64,000 nt of DNA from Arabidopsis thaliana (Eukaryota > Streptophyta > Magnoliopsida > Brassicales > Brassicaceae): assembly GCF_000001735.4 (NCBI RefSeq), contig NC_003074.8:22079261-22143260 (forward strand), in the 5' to 3' direction. Position numbers and translations under genes: made by a program. Shown here piece after piece: positions 51,519 through 63,748 of this stretch. Every line of letters starts with the position of its first letter. Position 1 is the first letter of the stretch. Under the pieces are notes generated by a model that was not told the DNA's origin, did not search any database, and saw only the letters and a list, made by a program, of their open reading frames with translations.

Positions 51519-53773
51519 TCAATCGAAAATGGCGGTAAGGTGATGCTCCAAAACCGCCATAAGGTTACGAGTCTGGCTTACTTCCACAACTGCAACAGCA
51601 CAGCCTTGAAGCTGTCTCACTGCTTCTACAAGCTGTCCTCTTAGCCTCTGAGACAGTAACCGACCGTCCGCTTTCATGCACTCTCTGTACAGCGGCATGT
51701 ACGCTATTGCTACTCTTAGCGGTGCAGGAAGGTCTCTTAAGGATATCGCTGACTCCCCTTTTTTCAAAACTCTCATGAAATTCATGAAATCGTCATGGCT
51801 TTCTCTCATTCCTTTCTCAAAAGCTGACTCCGACCAGTGTTCTTGGAGAAACGATTTTAGATCTGAAGGAACGGATTCGTCTTCTGATGACCTTGCGATG
51901 CTGTCTGCCACTGAGTATGTAGCCGTGGAATCTCCTAAGAAGTCTGATTTGAGAAGAAACTCTACTCCTTGGAGAGACCCTCCGCTTCTTTCTCCTGCTG
52001 CTTTGAGGATTTCGATGCTGAGAGCGGTTAAGACAGGTGGTGGAACACGAGGGAGGAGATAAGCAGCTACCTCGACTTGGCAACTTGAAGTGGCCGCTGT
52101 TAGAGCCAAGCAAAGCTCCATGTCACGGCAACCTCTTTTCACAAACCATTGAACAACTTGCATGCAACCTCTCTCTGCTGCTCTCATTAAGGGACCCAAG
52201 AAGGCAATGGCATTACCTTCTTCCACTAGGCACTTCATTGTTCCGATTTTACAATAATGCGAGGCAAAACCAAGAGCTAAGTCCACATCAACATCTAAGC
52301 TGTTCCTTTGGGCAATCTGCTCCAGGAAATACAATATTTGAGCACGAAAAGAGACCTTCTATAAGTCTAGAAGCAATCAAAAGAATGGAAGCTTACCTGC
52401 AATAAGACGCGGACAAGTTCTGTACTACCAAAACGTGAAGCTTCAAGGAAACATTGGTTCACATTATCTGCGCCACCTTCAACAAGCATACCGAGCAGTC
52501 CCTGTATAACAGTAGCTGACATCCCAGATGCCCAGCCAGGATCAAACGAGTTGGAGAACAGAGTGAGCGGGAAACAAGCTGCATCAAAGGCCTCAGTGAA
52601 GTCTCTTCCTGAGAGATGGTTTCCTGCTAGATCTAAGAACATCTTGAAAGCAGAAAGTTGTAGTTCAATTTCAGCAGCCGAATTTTGGCTAACTCTATCC
52701 TTTGCCCCCTGGCATCGGGAGTGGAAACCTATACATTTGAGAGCCCATTCAGTGAACTTCTGAACTTTGGCACCAGCCTCTGCTTTTAGAATCTCATCCC
52801 CGTTGCACTCTTGGAGACGCTCATGCAACCTATACATCATGTACAAACCAAATATGAACTCACATGTTAAACAAACTGATTTAAAGTTTTCTTAAGCGGA
52901 ATTGTTTTGTCTATGACATTTAGTAACATCAGCGCCCACAAATACTAGCAGTGTCATTTGATTATCCTGACAACCAATTACATACAGATATAACCAAACA
53001 CTATAACCAGTAAGGAAAAATTTGTGCAGCTACAAATATACCTAAGGTTCCCGTGAGTGAAGCAAAATAAAAAGAAACAGGGAAAAATAGAAACAGCCAA
53101 CCAGTCTAAGCACCCCAAATCTGCTTTAGAATTATACTTAAAGAGAAATTAAAAGATTGCATGATTACCTTTGAGCCATAACAGTTACTGTATCAGAAAG
53201 ACTCATTGTCCGGCTCTGGCAAGCAGAGACACAAGAAGCGAGAAACGAAGTCCTAAGAGTAGCTCTAGTAAAGTCATGAGCACCATGACATATGATCTTC
53301 TTAATCAATCCGGTGATCCCCTGAAACTCAGGCTTTGTACTCAAGAACCAAACTGAATCTAGACCAACACACAACAAATCATTTAAAGTCTGAGGATCAG
53401 CCAACTGAATCAATCTCTCAGCAAGTTCCCAATCCAGTGAGGTAACAGCGCCTTGGAAGAGCCGTCCCAACTCAATTCTTTCTTGCCTATTAAGCTTTTT
53501 CTGCTGCTCAATATTTTCCTTCTCAACGAGATCATCATCCCCTTTAAAATTTAGTTTCTTAGCACTACAACCACAGCATTCTCCCGAATTAGTTCCAGCT
53601 GAATCCTTTCCTATTAAAGGTGCCTCTCTCGAAAAAACCACTTTACTCCCCTCGCCTCCTTCAAATTTCTGAGATGAAGCAATGGTTTCAGTTTTCATCT
53701 CGGAACAGAAAGGCTCATCAGGGTACATCTGATCACTTAAATTAATGGTATCACACACACCTTCTTTCTCCAT
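51519..53773 (-). CDS. Ankyrin-repeat family protein, 611 aa
   Basis: Three coding exons (53169-53773, 52397-52829, 51519-52316) give 611 aa (At3g59910). The start is MEKEGVCDTINLSD; upstream, in-frame sequence has no ATG. The N-terminal 90 residues are Ser/Glu-rich with a Cys cluster (ECCGCSAKKLNF). From about 100 onward the protein is alpha-helical with weakly matching ankyrin-like units (FLEASRFGSTELVRVLLQ, LMRAAERGCMQVVQWFVKRG, ALTAATSSCQVEVAAYLL). The C-terminal region (about 450-611) has no recognised motif. It is likely a protein-protein interaction scaffold; no target is known to me. The leader is spliced (acceptor near 53806, donor near 54264). Confidence 0.93.
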
Positions 53774-55896
53774 CCTTGTCAAGTCTGTGACTTTCCAAAT
53801 CAAACTAAAAAAAGAAGCACACAAAGCTTATTCATCCAAAAGCTATCCGCACAACAGACCACACACTAAACAAAGTATATAGCAAATCCAATCCTTGCAT
53901 CATCGAAATCTACAAAACCAAAGGCCAAAACTCAAAACCCGGAACTGATCCCTATCAAAATCCACCAACACAGTTCATTCTAATCAGCGTAAATCCTCGA
54001 TGCCTTCTCTTAAACGCACTATCTCTTGACCATGGGCATAGGAAATCAACAACAAACCCTAAAAATGAAACAATAAATCATCATCATCAGCAAACGGAAA
54101 TCTATCAATTCGATTAACAGTGAACACGAAATCGGACACCCGATCAGAAAAAAACGAATCGAGCATCAGAAAAGAGCGAAGAACAACGAAATTAGCGTTA
54201 TACAAAAGAAGCAGCACATGAACCATAGAAGAGAAAAAGAGAGAGAGAAAATGGTGAAACCTGGACAAGAGTTCCATTGAGACAGAGAGAGAGAAAGAGA
54301 AAGAGAGGCTGAGAAAAACCCTGTGCATCGGGTTCTGTTTTTTTATTTTTATTTGACAAAAGTACTGCTTTTTAATACAAAAATATTCTCTTGATTTATT
54401 AACATTTGTCGAATCTTTAGTTGATTAAATTCTAATTATAGATTCTCTCTTCTTTCTGTCGCTGTTAATCTCCCATTGTAATTCAGAATCTATGGGAGGG
54501 GAACTCAAACTAATGACTACAAATCATATGGAGGAGACAAAAAGACTTGGAATTATTTTTAGGAATCATTCAACTTATAAGTGTTCTCATTTTTTTGTTG
54601 TCCCTTTAGAAATTAGATTTTAAATAAGTTGCGTCAACTATACAAAAACATTTCTTATTTTTATTCTATCTATATTGCATCACTAACATTTTTTTCCTTT
54701 CTATTTCTGTAGTTTAAAAGACTCGGGTCTTTTTACTTCTTTGTTTAGTGGTTATTATTACATTAAGAAGGAAAAAGTAAAACAAATCATCATATAAATA
54801 AGAGGACGATAAGGATCGGTCTTCAGCTATAAACAAGTAAAGAAAGTTGAGATTCGAAGACTCTTTATAAGTCATTGGATTTGTAGTAAATAACAAATTA
54901 ACAACACAACAAATTAACAACACATATACTACAAATTCGAGTTAAAAACCCCAATATAATATATGCATCGACTACTAAACGCGTTTCAATGACTGGTAAA
55001 CATATGTAACTATCTCTGTTACATATTGAATGAATGATGATGTAATAGTAGATGCTAACATAAGCTCACAATTATTTGAATAATTAAAGTCATAAATAAA
55101 AATCATCTATAATGCGTGTAAGCTTGCATAAAAATACAGTATATAACTTTTATTTAAAACTATTAAGTATCAACATCAATCGGAAAATGATTTGCTTTTG
55201 AAGTTATTACAACTAGTTTATTAAAAAAATTGTTATCATCATCTCGATTTTAATAATGCTATATATACTTAGTCTTTTATTTATTGTTATTGTAATATGC
55301 GAAAATGACTTGCAACTGAGTTGCTTACGGGCAAACCTGACCAAGATGTGGGAAGTTCGAAACTGCAAATATGTATAATTCTTAATAAAAAAAAAATATA
55401 TCCTACATTTCTTCATTTTTTTTTTAAAATACTAATATTTGCATACTTTGTTGATTGAGTTTCTGAAAAATCATAATTGAGTTTTTAAATTAGTTGGTTT
55501 GTATGCATTTGACAACTTCCAATTTCTTTTAAATATATCACTTTTCATATATTCTTGTAGAGCTATAATTTTACAACAATAATTGAAATGTCGACCCAAA
55601 AATATACATTTAAAGGCATTTCGCTGATAAAAATCCAGTTTAGATGTATTTGTATTATAGGGGAAAACAATTATATTATTGGTTAATATTTATTAGTCGA
55701 TATTGGGTACATATGTATGTTCTTTTACGATTATGCCATCAAAAAATTTATTAGCCATTCGAGAAACAAGGCATCTCTATTTTTTTGCTTCTTCTAATAG
55801 ACTTCTTCGTCACTGATCTCCCACGACGATCTCCCAAACTCATTTCTCTACGTTCATCGATCTCTCTCTTTCTCGTTTGCTCTACGAAAATCAGCC
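53774..55896. promoter_or_regulatory. Leader and promoter of the ankyrin-like gene; spacer; promoter of GDI
   Basis: From 53774 to about 54330 is the leader of the ankyrin-like gene with one intron and a Ser-codon-like C/T-rich first exon. From 54350 to 55750 is AT-rich DNA with no gene that I can support. The last 100 bases before 55897 are a C/T-rich leader of the GDI gene. Confidence 0.45.
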
Positions 55897-58800
55897 ATGG
55901 ATGAAGAGTACGAGGTTATTGTTCTCGGCACCGGTCTCAAGGAGTGTATCCTCAGCGGTCTCCTTTCCGTCGATGGTGTCAAGGTCTCCTTCCTCTCTTT
56001 CCCCGATTCGTTTTTCGTTTTTCTTCTCTCTTATTTTCAATTGAACCTTTGAATTCATGATTGAATTTCGCATAATTGCTTTGATCCGGATTCAAAAAAA
56101 CGGATCTCGGTGAGATTAGATTAGATCTCCCCGATTGTATGATCTGAGCTCAGGTTTTCGATCTTGATAATGATGATGAGATTTGATTGTCTAGTTTGAG
56201 CATGGAGATGATTGAAAATGTTTTGGGGCTTTTACATATGTACATTGACCTCTTAGTGTTCCCGCGATCTGATTATTGGTTTTGTGGATGTGACGAGTAG
56301 GTGCTTCACATGGACAGGAATGACTACTATGGTGGAGAATCAACTTCCCTTAATCTCAATCAGCTTTGGAAGAAGTTCAGGGGAGAAGAGAAGGCTCCTG
56401 AGCATTTAGGCGCTAGCCGGGATTACAATGTTGACATGATGCCTAAGGTATTATAGCTAGCTGCCATTTGTTTTGTTTTTATGCTAATCTTATCAATGTC
56501 ACTTACTAACTCTTGTCTCTCAATGCCATTGACCAGTTTATGATGGGAAATGGCAAGCTTGTTCGTACCCTTATTCATACAGATGTTACAAAGTATTTGT
56601 CCTTCAAAGCTGTTGATGGAAGCTATGTTTTCGTCAAAGGAAAGGTACAAACTTCTCATTTGATGTATTTGTTGCTGACATTTTAAAATATCATTTTGCT
56701 GATAACTCTTAAATTGTTGATGAAAATTTTCCTGCAGGTTCAAAAGGTGCCAGCTACTCCTATGGAGGCCCTGAAATCTTCTCTCATGGGCATATTTGAG
56801 AAACGTCGAGCCGGCAAGTTTTTCAGTTTTGTTCAAGAATACGATGAGAAGGACCCAAAAACACACGATGGAATGGATTTGACCAGAGTTACAACAAAGG
56901 AACTGATTGCGTAAGCTTGATGTTCTAATGCCTTCTAGAGTTTATGGTGTTACTGACTTTCAAGTGAGGATATACGTGGCTAACCATTTATGTGACACTT
57001 TTGCAGGAAATATGGTCTTGATGGCAACACTATTGACTTTATTGGTCACGCAGTGGCACTTCACACGAATGACCAACATCTCGACCAACCCGCCTTTGAT
57101 ACTGTAATGAGAATGAAGGTGAAATTTTGTCAGACTTATCTTTCTTGTTATAACAGTTGTACATTTAGTTCTGAAGCAGCTAAGTTGATATTCTTGCTTT
57201 AAATGGCTGGCTAGCTCTATGCGGAATCTCTTGCACGTTTCCAAGGAACATCTCCATATATTTATCCTCTCTATGGGTTGGGAGAACTACCCCAGGTTTT
57301 TCTGTCATTCTGACCTTTGCCTTCTGTATGACTTTTCAAGTTTTATATGATTACATTTTTGATTCTTCTGTGACTTCTCTCTCTCTCTTCTCCTTGTTCA
57401 GGCATTTGCACGACTTAGTGCTGTCTATGGTGGCACATATATGTTGAACAAACCTGAGTGCAAGGTATTTTCTCTTTGTCTTCATGACAACTCTTTGTTT
57501 TCTTTCTTGTTGTGCAAGTCTGCAAGAGGGGAATGCACCGTAAGATTGTATTGGAGGAACGCTGTACTCATATATAGCAATGTTAATCTTATGCCAGGTA
57601 GAGTTTGACGAGGGAGGTAAGGTTATTGGTGTAACATCTGAGGGAGAGACTGCTAAATGCAAAAAGATTGTGTGTGACCCTTCATACCTGCCGAACAAGG
57701 TAATATTGCAGTTCTTAGCATGTTTAAATTTTCAATTACTGTGTCCATACTTATCCACGTCAGGAGGATCGTTATAAAGTTGCTGTTCATGAAACTTGTG
57801 ACTTTTGCCGTTGGCCTGTTCATTATGTTGGTTGATTGCCATAGTTTTTATATTCATTCACACACTTAGTTCTTCTCTTCTTGTAATGACTAGACTGTGG
57901 TCTTGTTCAGGATTTTTGGAAAAATCTATTCCTTTTTGTTGTTTTTTATATGATGATTAATCACATTCAAACAGGTTAGGAAGATTGGCAGGGTTGCTCG
58001 GGCCATCGCCATTATGAGCCACCCGATTCCGAACACCAATGATTCTCACTCAGTGCAGGTCATCATACCCCAGAAACAGTTGGCCCGCAAATCGGATATG
58101 TAAGTTTTTAAACTTTAACTTTGATAAGCCAGTGGCTGAAAGGACTTGAAAAGTTGAAATACCTAGTGCATTTTTCTTTTTCTTTTTCTGTGTTACATAA
58201 GCTCCATCTCAATCATTTTGAGATACGTTTTTAAGCGTGCTATAAGATTTTCCTTGGTACATGTAGCCGGAAAATGAAAGTAATATTATTCAGGAACCCC
58301 CTTTAGTCCATAGCTTGAATTGCACATACACAGAATAATTTCGCCGTAGTGATGTTTGTTTTGTCATATGTAATCACTACTCTCTCTCTTTTTTGTTGGA
58401 TCTGATGTTGTGAAACCTCTACACTCTGACAGGTATGTCTTCTGTTGTTCGTACTCCCACAACGTTGCTCCCAAGGGAAAATTCATTGCATTTGTGTCTA
58501 CAGATGCAGAGACTGATAACCCTCAAACCGAACTAAAGCCTGGAACTGATCTTTTGGGTCCTGTTGATGAGATATTCTTCGACATGTATGATAGATACGA
58601 GCCTGTCAACGAGCCAGAGTTGGACAACTGCTTTATTTCAACGGTGAGCGAGATCTCTTTAGATTTTATTGCTGCCTACTTTAAGTTTGATGGGTTTTAA
58701 GTGTCTAACCCTGTCCTTGGTCCTTACAGAGCTATGATGCTACAACACACTTTGAGACAACTGTTGCGGATGTGTTGAACATGTATACCCTAATCACCGG

Positions 58801-58961
58801 AAAGGTAAAGTTTGTGAAATTCGCTACGGATATTTGTTGATGCGGTGGAAAGACATCTCAGGTTTCCTCGACATTTTTCACAACAAGTTTTGTTTCTTCT
58901 TATGTTGCAGCAACTGGACCTAAGTGTTGACCTGAGTGCCGCAAGTGCTGCAGAGGAATGA
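55897..58961 (+). CDS. GDI2: Rab GDP dissociation inhibitor
   Basis: Twelve exons: 55897-55983, 56301-56447, 56537-56644, 56738-56910, 57007-57118, 57215-57295, 57402-57464, 57598-57699, 57975-58099, 58433-58643, 58730-58804, 58911-58961; 444 aa (At3g59920). Sequence conserved regions of the GDI/REP family are intact: the N-terminal dinucleotide-fold-like [41 protein letters not shown], and [20 protein letters not shown] extracts GDP-bound, prenylated Rab GTPases from membranes and recycles them in the cytosol, so it serves vesicle traffic broadly. A fragment of a GDI exon also occurs at 29019. The paralogue GDI1 is in the chromosome 2 block. Confidence 0.97.
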
Positions 58962-59462
58962 AGAATCATCACCAGATCGCTCCCTCTCTAGTTGATTTTC
59001 TAAAAGCTTGTTTTGCTCATTTCTCTGTTTCCGACTCTTGCTTTCGTGTTCTTTTTTGGTTTGAACTTTGAATACAAAATCAGAATGATCCTTCATGTTT
59101 TAGAAACTAACAACCATGTGTCTCCGTTTGATGTTGGATTCCTCGGTTAAAGACTTATAAATGCTCTTTAAAACTCAACTATTTTTCAGCTCCTTACTTT
59201 TGTTTCTCTTTGGAGATTTTAGATTGATCTTGAATATGATTTACCAACGAAATTTTCAGCTAACCTTGTGTTGTTTTCTTTTATATGAACAAGTTATTTT
59301 AACTTTGCGGTTGTGTCAGTTAAACAAAATAATAATTGATTCATCTAAATTCGTTTTGATTTAAGCTCTCCATGTGGAGATGGTATTGGTAGCAGCCAGA
59401 CAACTCACCAAGTCGGTAATAATTAGTTATTAATAAAACTTTATTTTATTAAATGAACAAAA
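58962..59462. other. GDI 3' region and spacer before the tRNA pair
   Basis: The first 250 bases are GDI 3' untranslated sequence (C/T-rich, then T-rich near 59030-59060). The rest is AT-rich. A 67-codon frame at 59161-59364 has no coding character. Confidence 0.5.
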
Positions 59463-59536
59463 GGTTTCGTGGTGTAGTTGGTTATCACGTCAGTCTAACA
59501 CACTGAAGGTCTCCGGTTCGAACCCGGGCGAAGCCA
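59463..59536 (+). tRNA. tRNA-Val (anticodon AAC)
   Basis: A 74-nt cloverleaf: acceptor stem GGTTTCG pairs with CGAAGCC, A box TGTAGTTGGTTATCACG, anticodon loop CTAACAC with AAC, and B box GGTTCGAACCC. CCA is not encoded beyond the discriminator A, as usual in plants. A T-rich run follows (TTTGCTTTTTC), fitting RNA polymerase III termination. Confidence 0.97.
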
Positions 59537-59586
59537 TTATTTGCTTTTTCTTATAATGGAATTTTAAATTGTTAAAATAAAAAAAG

Positions 59587-59658
59587 CGCCGTTGCCGGGG
59601 ATCGAACCCGGGTCACCCGCGTGACAGGCGGGAATACTTACCACTATACTACAACGAC
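59587..59658 (-). tRNA. tRNA-Asp (anticodon GTC)
   Basis: A 72-nt cloverleaf on the minus strand: GTCGTTG pairs with CAACGGC, A box TAGTATAGTGGTAAGTA, anticodon loop CTGTCAC with GTC, and B box GGTTCGATCCC. A T-rich stretch follows its 3' end (TTTTTTTATTTT on the minus strand). It converges with tRNA-Val, 50 bp away. Confidence 0.97.
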
Positions 59659-60403
59659 TCTGTTGATTAACTCAAACAACTCATGAAAAATAACTATTTT
59701 AATCACCGAACAATTCTATAGCAGACGAAGTCAACAGTAAAAGGAACACAATTTTCTACTTTTACTTTTTTTTTTTTGGTGAGTATTTCCTATTTTTACT
59801 AGACTAGATGGTTTTTTGACAAAAAAAAAAAAAAAAAAAACACGACACTAGATGGCTAAAAATAATTATTATCTTCGGAAACGGATGTTGACGTAAGGAA
59901 TTGTAGTTATCTTTCCAGGTAAGATATGTTTTATCTTTCTAAGGACACTAATCCAAACATAGTTCATGCTAGTCATTTATAGTTGTTTGAAACATGTTGA
60001 TTTCGGAATAAAATTTGCAGGTGTGATCAATACAAATGAAAGAATATTATACATATAAACCGTAAGTCGTGGTTCAGGTGTGGGTACATGTTGCGATTTT
60101 AATGAATTTCCAACTCAAAACTTATTTTAAATAGATAGATTAGCCCATGTTTTCTTATGACATGATAATCATCTATACTCTTTTGAGCAGGCAACATACA
60201 TGTTTAAATCCGATTTTACTATCCAATAAATGGTCAATATTTGTAGATAATTTGTAGTGACAGAAATTTGAATATAGTTGGGAATGAAATGAGGAACACA
60301 AAACGAGTTTATTATTCAGAACGAAACAAAAGTGAACACAACATGAGCTTACATTTATTAGGGGAAGCAGTGAAGCTTTGCCCTTGATGTTTTATTTGGA
60401 AGC
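59659..60403. other. AT-rich spacer, no supported gene
   Basis: Contains a poly-A run near 59820-59840 and AT-rich sequence. The right part is likely 3' flank of the defensin-like gene. No frame or RNA gene is recognised. Confidence 0.45.
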
Positions 60404-60520
60404 AAAAGAAACTTACACTTGAACCTCTTTACGATTTGGAAGCAAAAGTGAACACACACATGTAATGTCCTTATCACACCGAATGAAAAGAAAAGTTACA
60501 CTTTAACCTCTTTACGATTT
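60404..60520. repeat. Duplicated end-of-gene segment at the defensin-like 3' end
   Basis: A 34-bp segment at 60404-60437 nearly repeats 60486-60520, both ending ACCTCTTTACGATTT. In the gene this sequence encodes the last residues KS and the stop, so the end of the frame has a second copy about 80 bp downstream in the 3' region. Confidence 0.85.
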
Positions 60521-60867
60521 GTAGCAATGGCAGTGAGCCGGGACTCCCTCAACACGTCCAGCACAAACTGGTGGACTCTTGTAGAGAGCTACACAACACG
60601 CTAAGCAATCAGCATTTGAACCTGTAAACGGCTCCGGCCCGCACTCGCCTAAGAACGTGAAGCATGCAGCATCGCTCTTCAGGATTTCTACATTTTTACA
60701 TTTCATTAAATTCATCAGCAAAAGATTATTATGTAAGTGTAACTTTTTGCATATACATATACACACAAAGTATAATAGAGATTAGAGAATATATTCGTAC
60801 CGGTGGAAGCCACCAAAAGAACCAGCAAGAGAACGGTGAAGCTAACGGAGTTGAGGTTCTTTGCCAT
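60512..60867 (-). CDS. Defensin-like (DEFL) cysteine-rich secreted peptide
   Basis: Two exons (60801-60867 and 60512-60687) give 80 aa (At3g59930). Exon 1 encodes a signal peptide ([20 protein letters not shown]) that ends near ASTG, and exon 2 the mature peptide, the usual plant DEFL split. The mature part has eight cysteines, in the order C, EC, DC, CC, VC, HCHC, with a Gly and aromatic residue pattern near the first. Peptides of this group are antimicrobial or act in reproductive signalling; the role of this one is unknown. The repeat just downstream involves its last codons. The stop is at 60512-60514. Confidence 0.93.
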
Positions 60868-60962
60868 TTCTTTAATGCTTTGCGTTTAGTAAGACTTCTT
60901 TTTTTGCTCTTTCAATTTAATAAACTTTACTTCGATGAGACAAATCCACATGTGTAGTGATC

Positions 60963-60970
60963 TATTTATA
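60963..60970 (-). promoter_or_regulatory. TATA box of the defensin-like gene
   Basis: TATAAATA on the minus strand lies about 100 bp upstream of the start codon, giving a leader of about 70 nt. Confidence 0.6.
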
Positions 60971-63748
60971 GTCAAAAGTTTGGTAGATTTGTTGTAATTG
61001 TTTAATCTCTCCCTCTTTTCTTTAAAGTTTTCCCTTATTGAGCAAGTTCATAATGTCGCCACAATTGTGTATTGCCGCCAGTTTTTATAACATTTTATTT
61101 TCCATTAGTGGGATCTTCTTCTTATCACGGACTTGTTTTAAATAATCAAACAAAGGGAAAGTCGTTGTTGTCTTTATCGTTGTAACTCATTTTGTATACC
61201 CATTTTTAGTTTAGTTTAATCAACTATTGTTTGAAAAATGATAAAGTTGTTGTCTTTGACAGAGTGAGCACGAATCTTGGCAACTTTTTAATCATAAAAT
61301 AAAAATGATTTGGCTTCATTAGTTCATTAATAAAGTTGAGGGTTTCAGCAGCATTGCAGTTATCATGGCGACACTATCTCGTTTTTTTAGCATTTCCGTA
61401 GTATGTGTTAACTTCTATGCATGTCAAAACGAAATAGAAAGGGATTTGTCTTCACAGAACCTAAAAAATCTCGTCTGCCTTTTATCTTAAGTTTCACATT
61501 AATTTTATTTAGTTGTCTGGCAAGGTAAACTAATCACCTATTTTATCTTTTTTGGAGGAATACTTACGTTTCTAAAAATTCTTATTTTGTTGGATTAATT
61601 GCTACTACCATTGTTTTGTTTGCTAAATAGTATGTATAATCTTAATTGGGAAAAGCCAAAAGGCATGAAAGATTTGAGGCGTAGGAGTACGCCTTCGTTT
61701 GTTTCCAGCCTTAAAGACGAAAAATACGAAAAAGAGATATCGATGTTCTTCTAGAAAGCACAGCTCATTTCTCGTTTATTTATTTATTATTCTATTTTTG
61801 AATACAATCATTTTCTTATAATACGTTCATATTCCGAATGATAACAAAGATCTCTTGTCATGCTAGACTCCTTAAAAAAAGGAAGAAGGTAAAACTGAAA
61901 TTTATCAGTGTTAAACACTATAACAACATGTGCACGTTTTCATTTCTTTTTTCGATTTAGTAATATTTCGAGAAATAAATCCAGTTTCTTCAACGAACTA
62001 AAATAGAAATATACTACTAATTTGGGTTATGTTCTTTCAAAATGTTATGAATATCAACTGTTTTCCTCATCCGTCTTAAACAACGAGATAAAGACAAGAC
62101 CTGATTTTCCCTCTAACGTTGATATAACATTTTTTCTTATATGTCAAACATATATCAAATAAATTAGGGAATTAATTTACTAATAAATGTTAACACACTA
62201 AACAATTGCGAAAAAATACTAGTCATAAACAGAAAAGCGAATGAAATGATAAACTAATATATAAATCGGAAAACATAATGTAAGCTTAATTTGTTAATAA
62301 GCTTGGAAAATAATAAGTAATTGTACATGAACCATGTTTAAAACAGGGCACGAAACCGTTTCAATTTACGTTTGTAAATCTTTATCAGAAAAACAAAAAA
62401 AAAGATACGTACGTTTGTAATAAGCACGTTTATAAGAGACGTACGTATCGTAATGGAATAGATCATCAGGGAGGAGAAATAAAGAACAGGTTGGCAGATG
62501 GTAGGAGTTAGGGATTGGCTGAAAAGGATCATGTCTTTTAATGTTGTCACACCTTATGATCCCACCACACTCGTTATTCAATTGCATTATTTTGGACATT
62601 ATTCATTGCATTTTGGATAATGTTCATTGCCACTTCATCCCCGCATCGTTTGGGTTTGTTTCGTTTTGGCTCAATCAGTTTTCTTAGAGCAAAGTTATAC
62701 TTAAATGAAGTGGTATGTGTGCCCTAATATAATATAAAAAGATAAAACCTCGAGGATACCTGAATTTTAAAAGGCTTGCTCTTCTTACAAATGAGAATTA
62801 CGTCACTGTAAAACTGTATTGTTAATTCGTTAAATGGTAATGATATTTACTTGGATATTTGGATCATACATAACATTATTGAAGTAGATGATGATATTTA
62901 TTTAGGGGAAATTGAGGGGGACGTAACGACGACGGTGCATGGTCCATGTGTCACCGTACTGATAGTTCGGATAAGAAAGAAGATAAGTCATCGTATCCAC
63001 ATGGACTTTCTTCTAGAACCTATTTTTATTATCCAATAGTTATCTTTAAATTGAAATATTATAACATGATAGTTCTCTTCTCGTACGAGTTTGAGTGAAT
63101 CAAATCCCTCACGGCAATTTTTACATAATTGAATGCCTTTTTACTTAAATCTGAAAATACAAATCTATTAACTTGAAGAAATATTTTTATGTGGTCCTTC
63201 AATTAAGATTTATATGAATAATTTTACTAGTCATTCAAAAGATTTATTCAAGAGAGATTATCGATCCATACAAAATAAAATTTGCCATATTCGCCGACTA
63301 ATTAAATGCGTTTACATTTGTCGTTTTCTGTAAGTGCAAATTTTTAAACATTGTCCATTTTGGATTGTCCGCCCTATCCTGTAGTTTTTTGTGTGATCCA
63401 AATTGAACAATACTAGCATTTTTAAATTATGTGTAGACTACTTGTCGAGTGTCTAGATCACACTATTGGTTTGAATTCGTAATTTTACTGTATTCTTGTT
63501 TGTTTGTTTTCGGAAAATATCTATAACAAAATAAGTGATAATAATAGAAGAAGAAAAGACGATAATTATCTAGGGACCGTTTTGTTCAGTGTCTTCTTTA
63601 TCTTCTTTGTTATAAAAGCCTCTTTGCCACTTCTCTTACCAATAGCATCTCCTTCAGTGTCTCTTACAGTTTCCGATCTATCCAAATCATAGATTCTTTT
63701 ATCTTCACAATCTGTTAGTGTCTCGTAGCTCTAATTAGGTAATAACTA
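60971..63748. promoter_or_regulatory. Upstream spacer, with the KMD4 promoter at its right end
   Basis: 2.8 kb of AT-rich DNA with no supported gene. A TATA box TATAAAAG lies at 63611-63618, about 130 bp before the F-box/Kelch start codon, followed by a C/T-rich leader. Several short minus- and plus-strand frames (for example 62338-62599 and 62851-63039) have no coding character. Confidence 0.5.
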
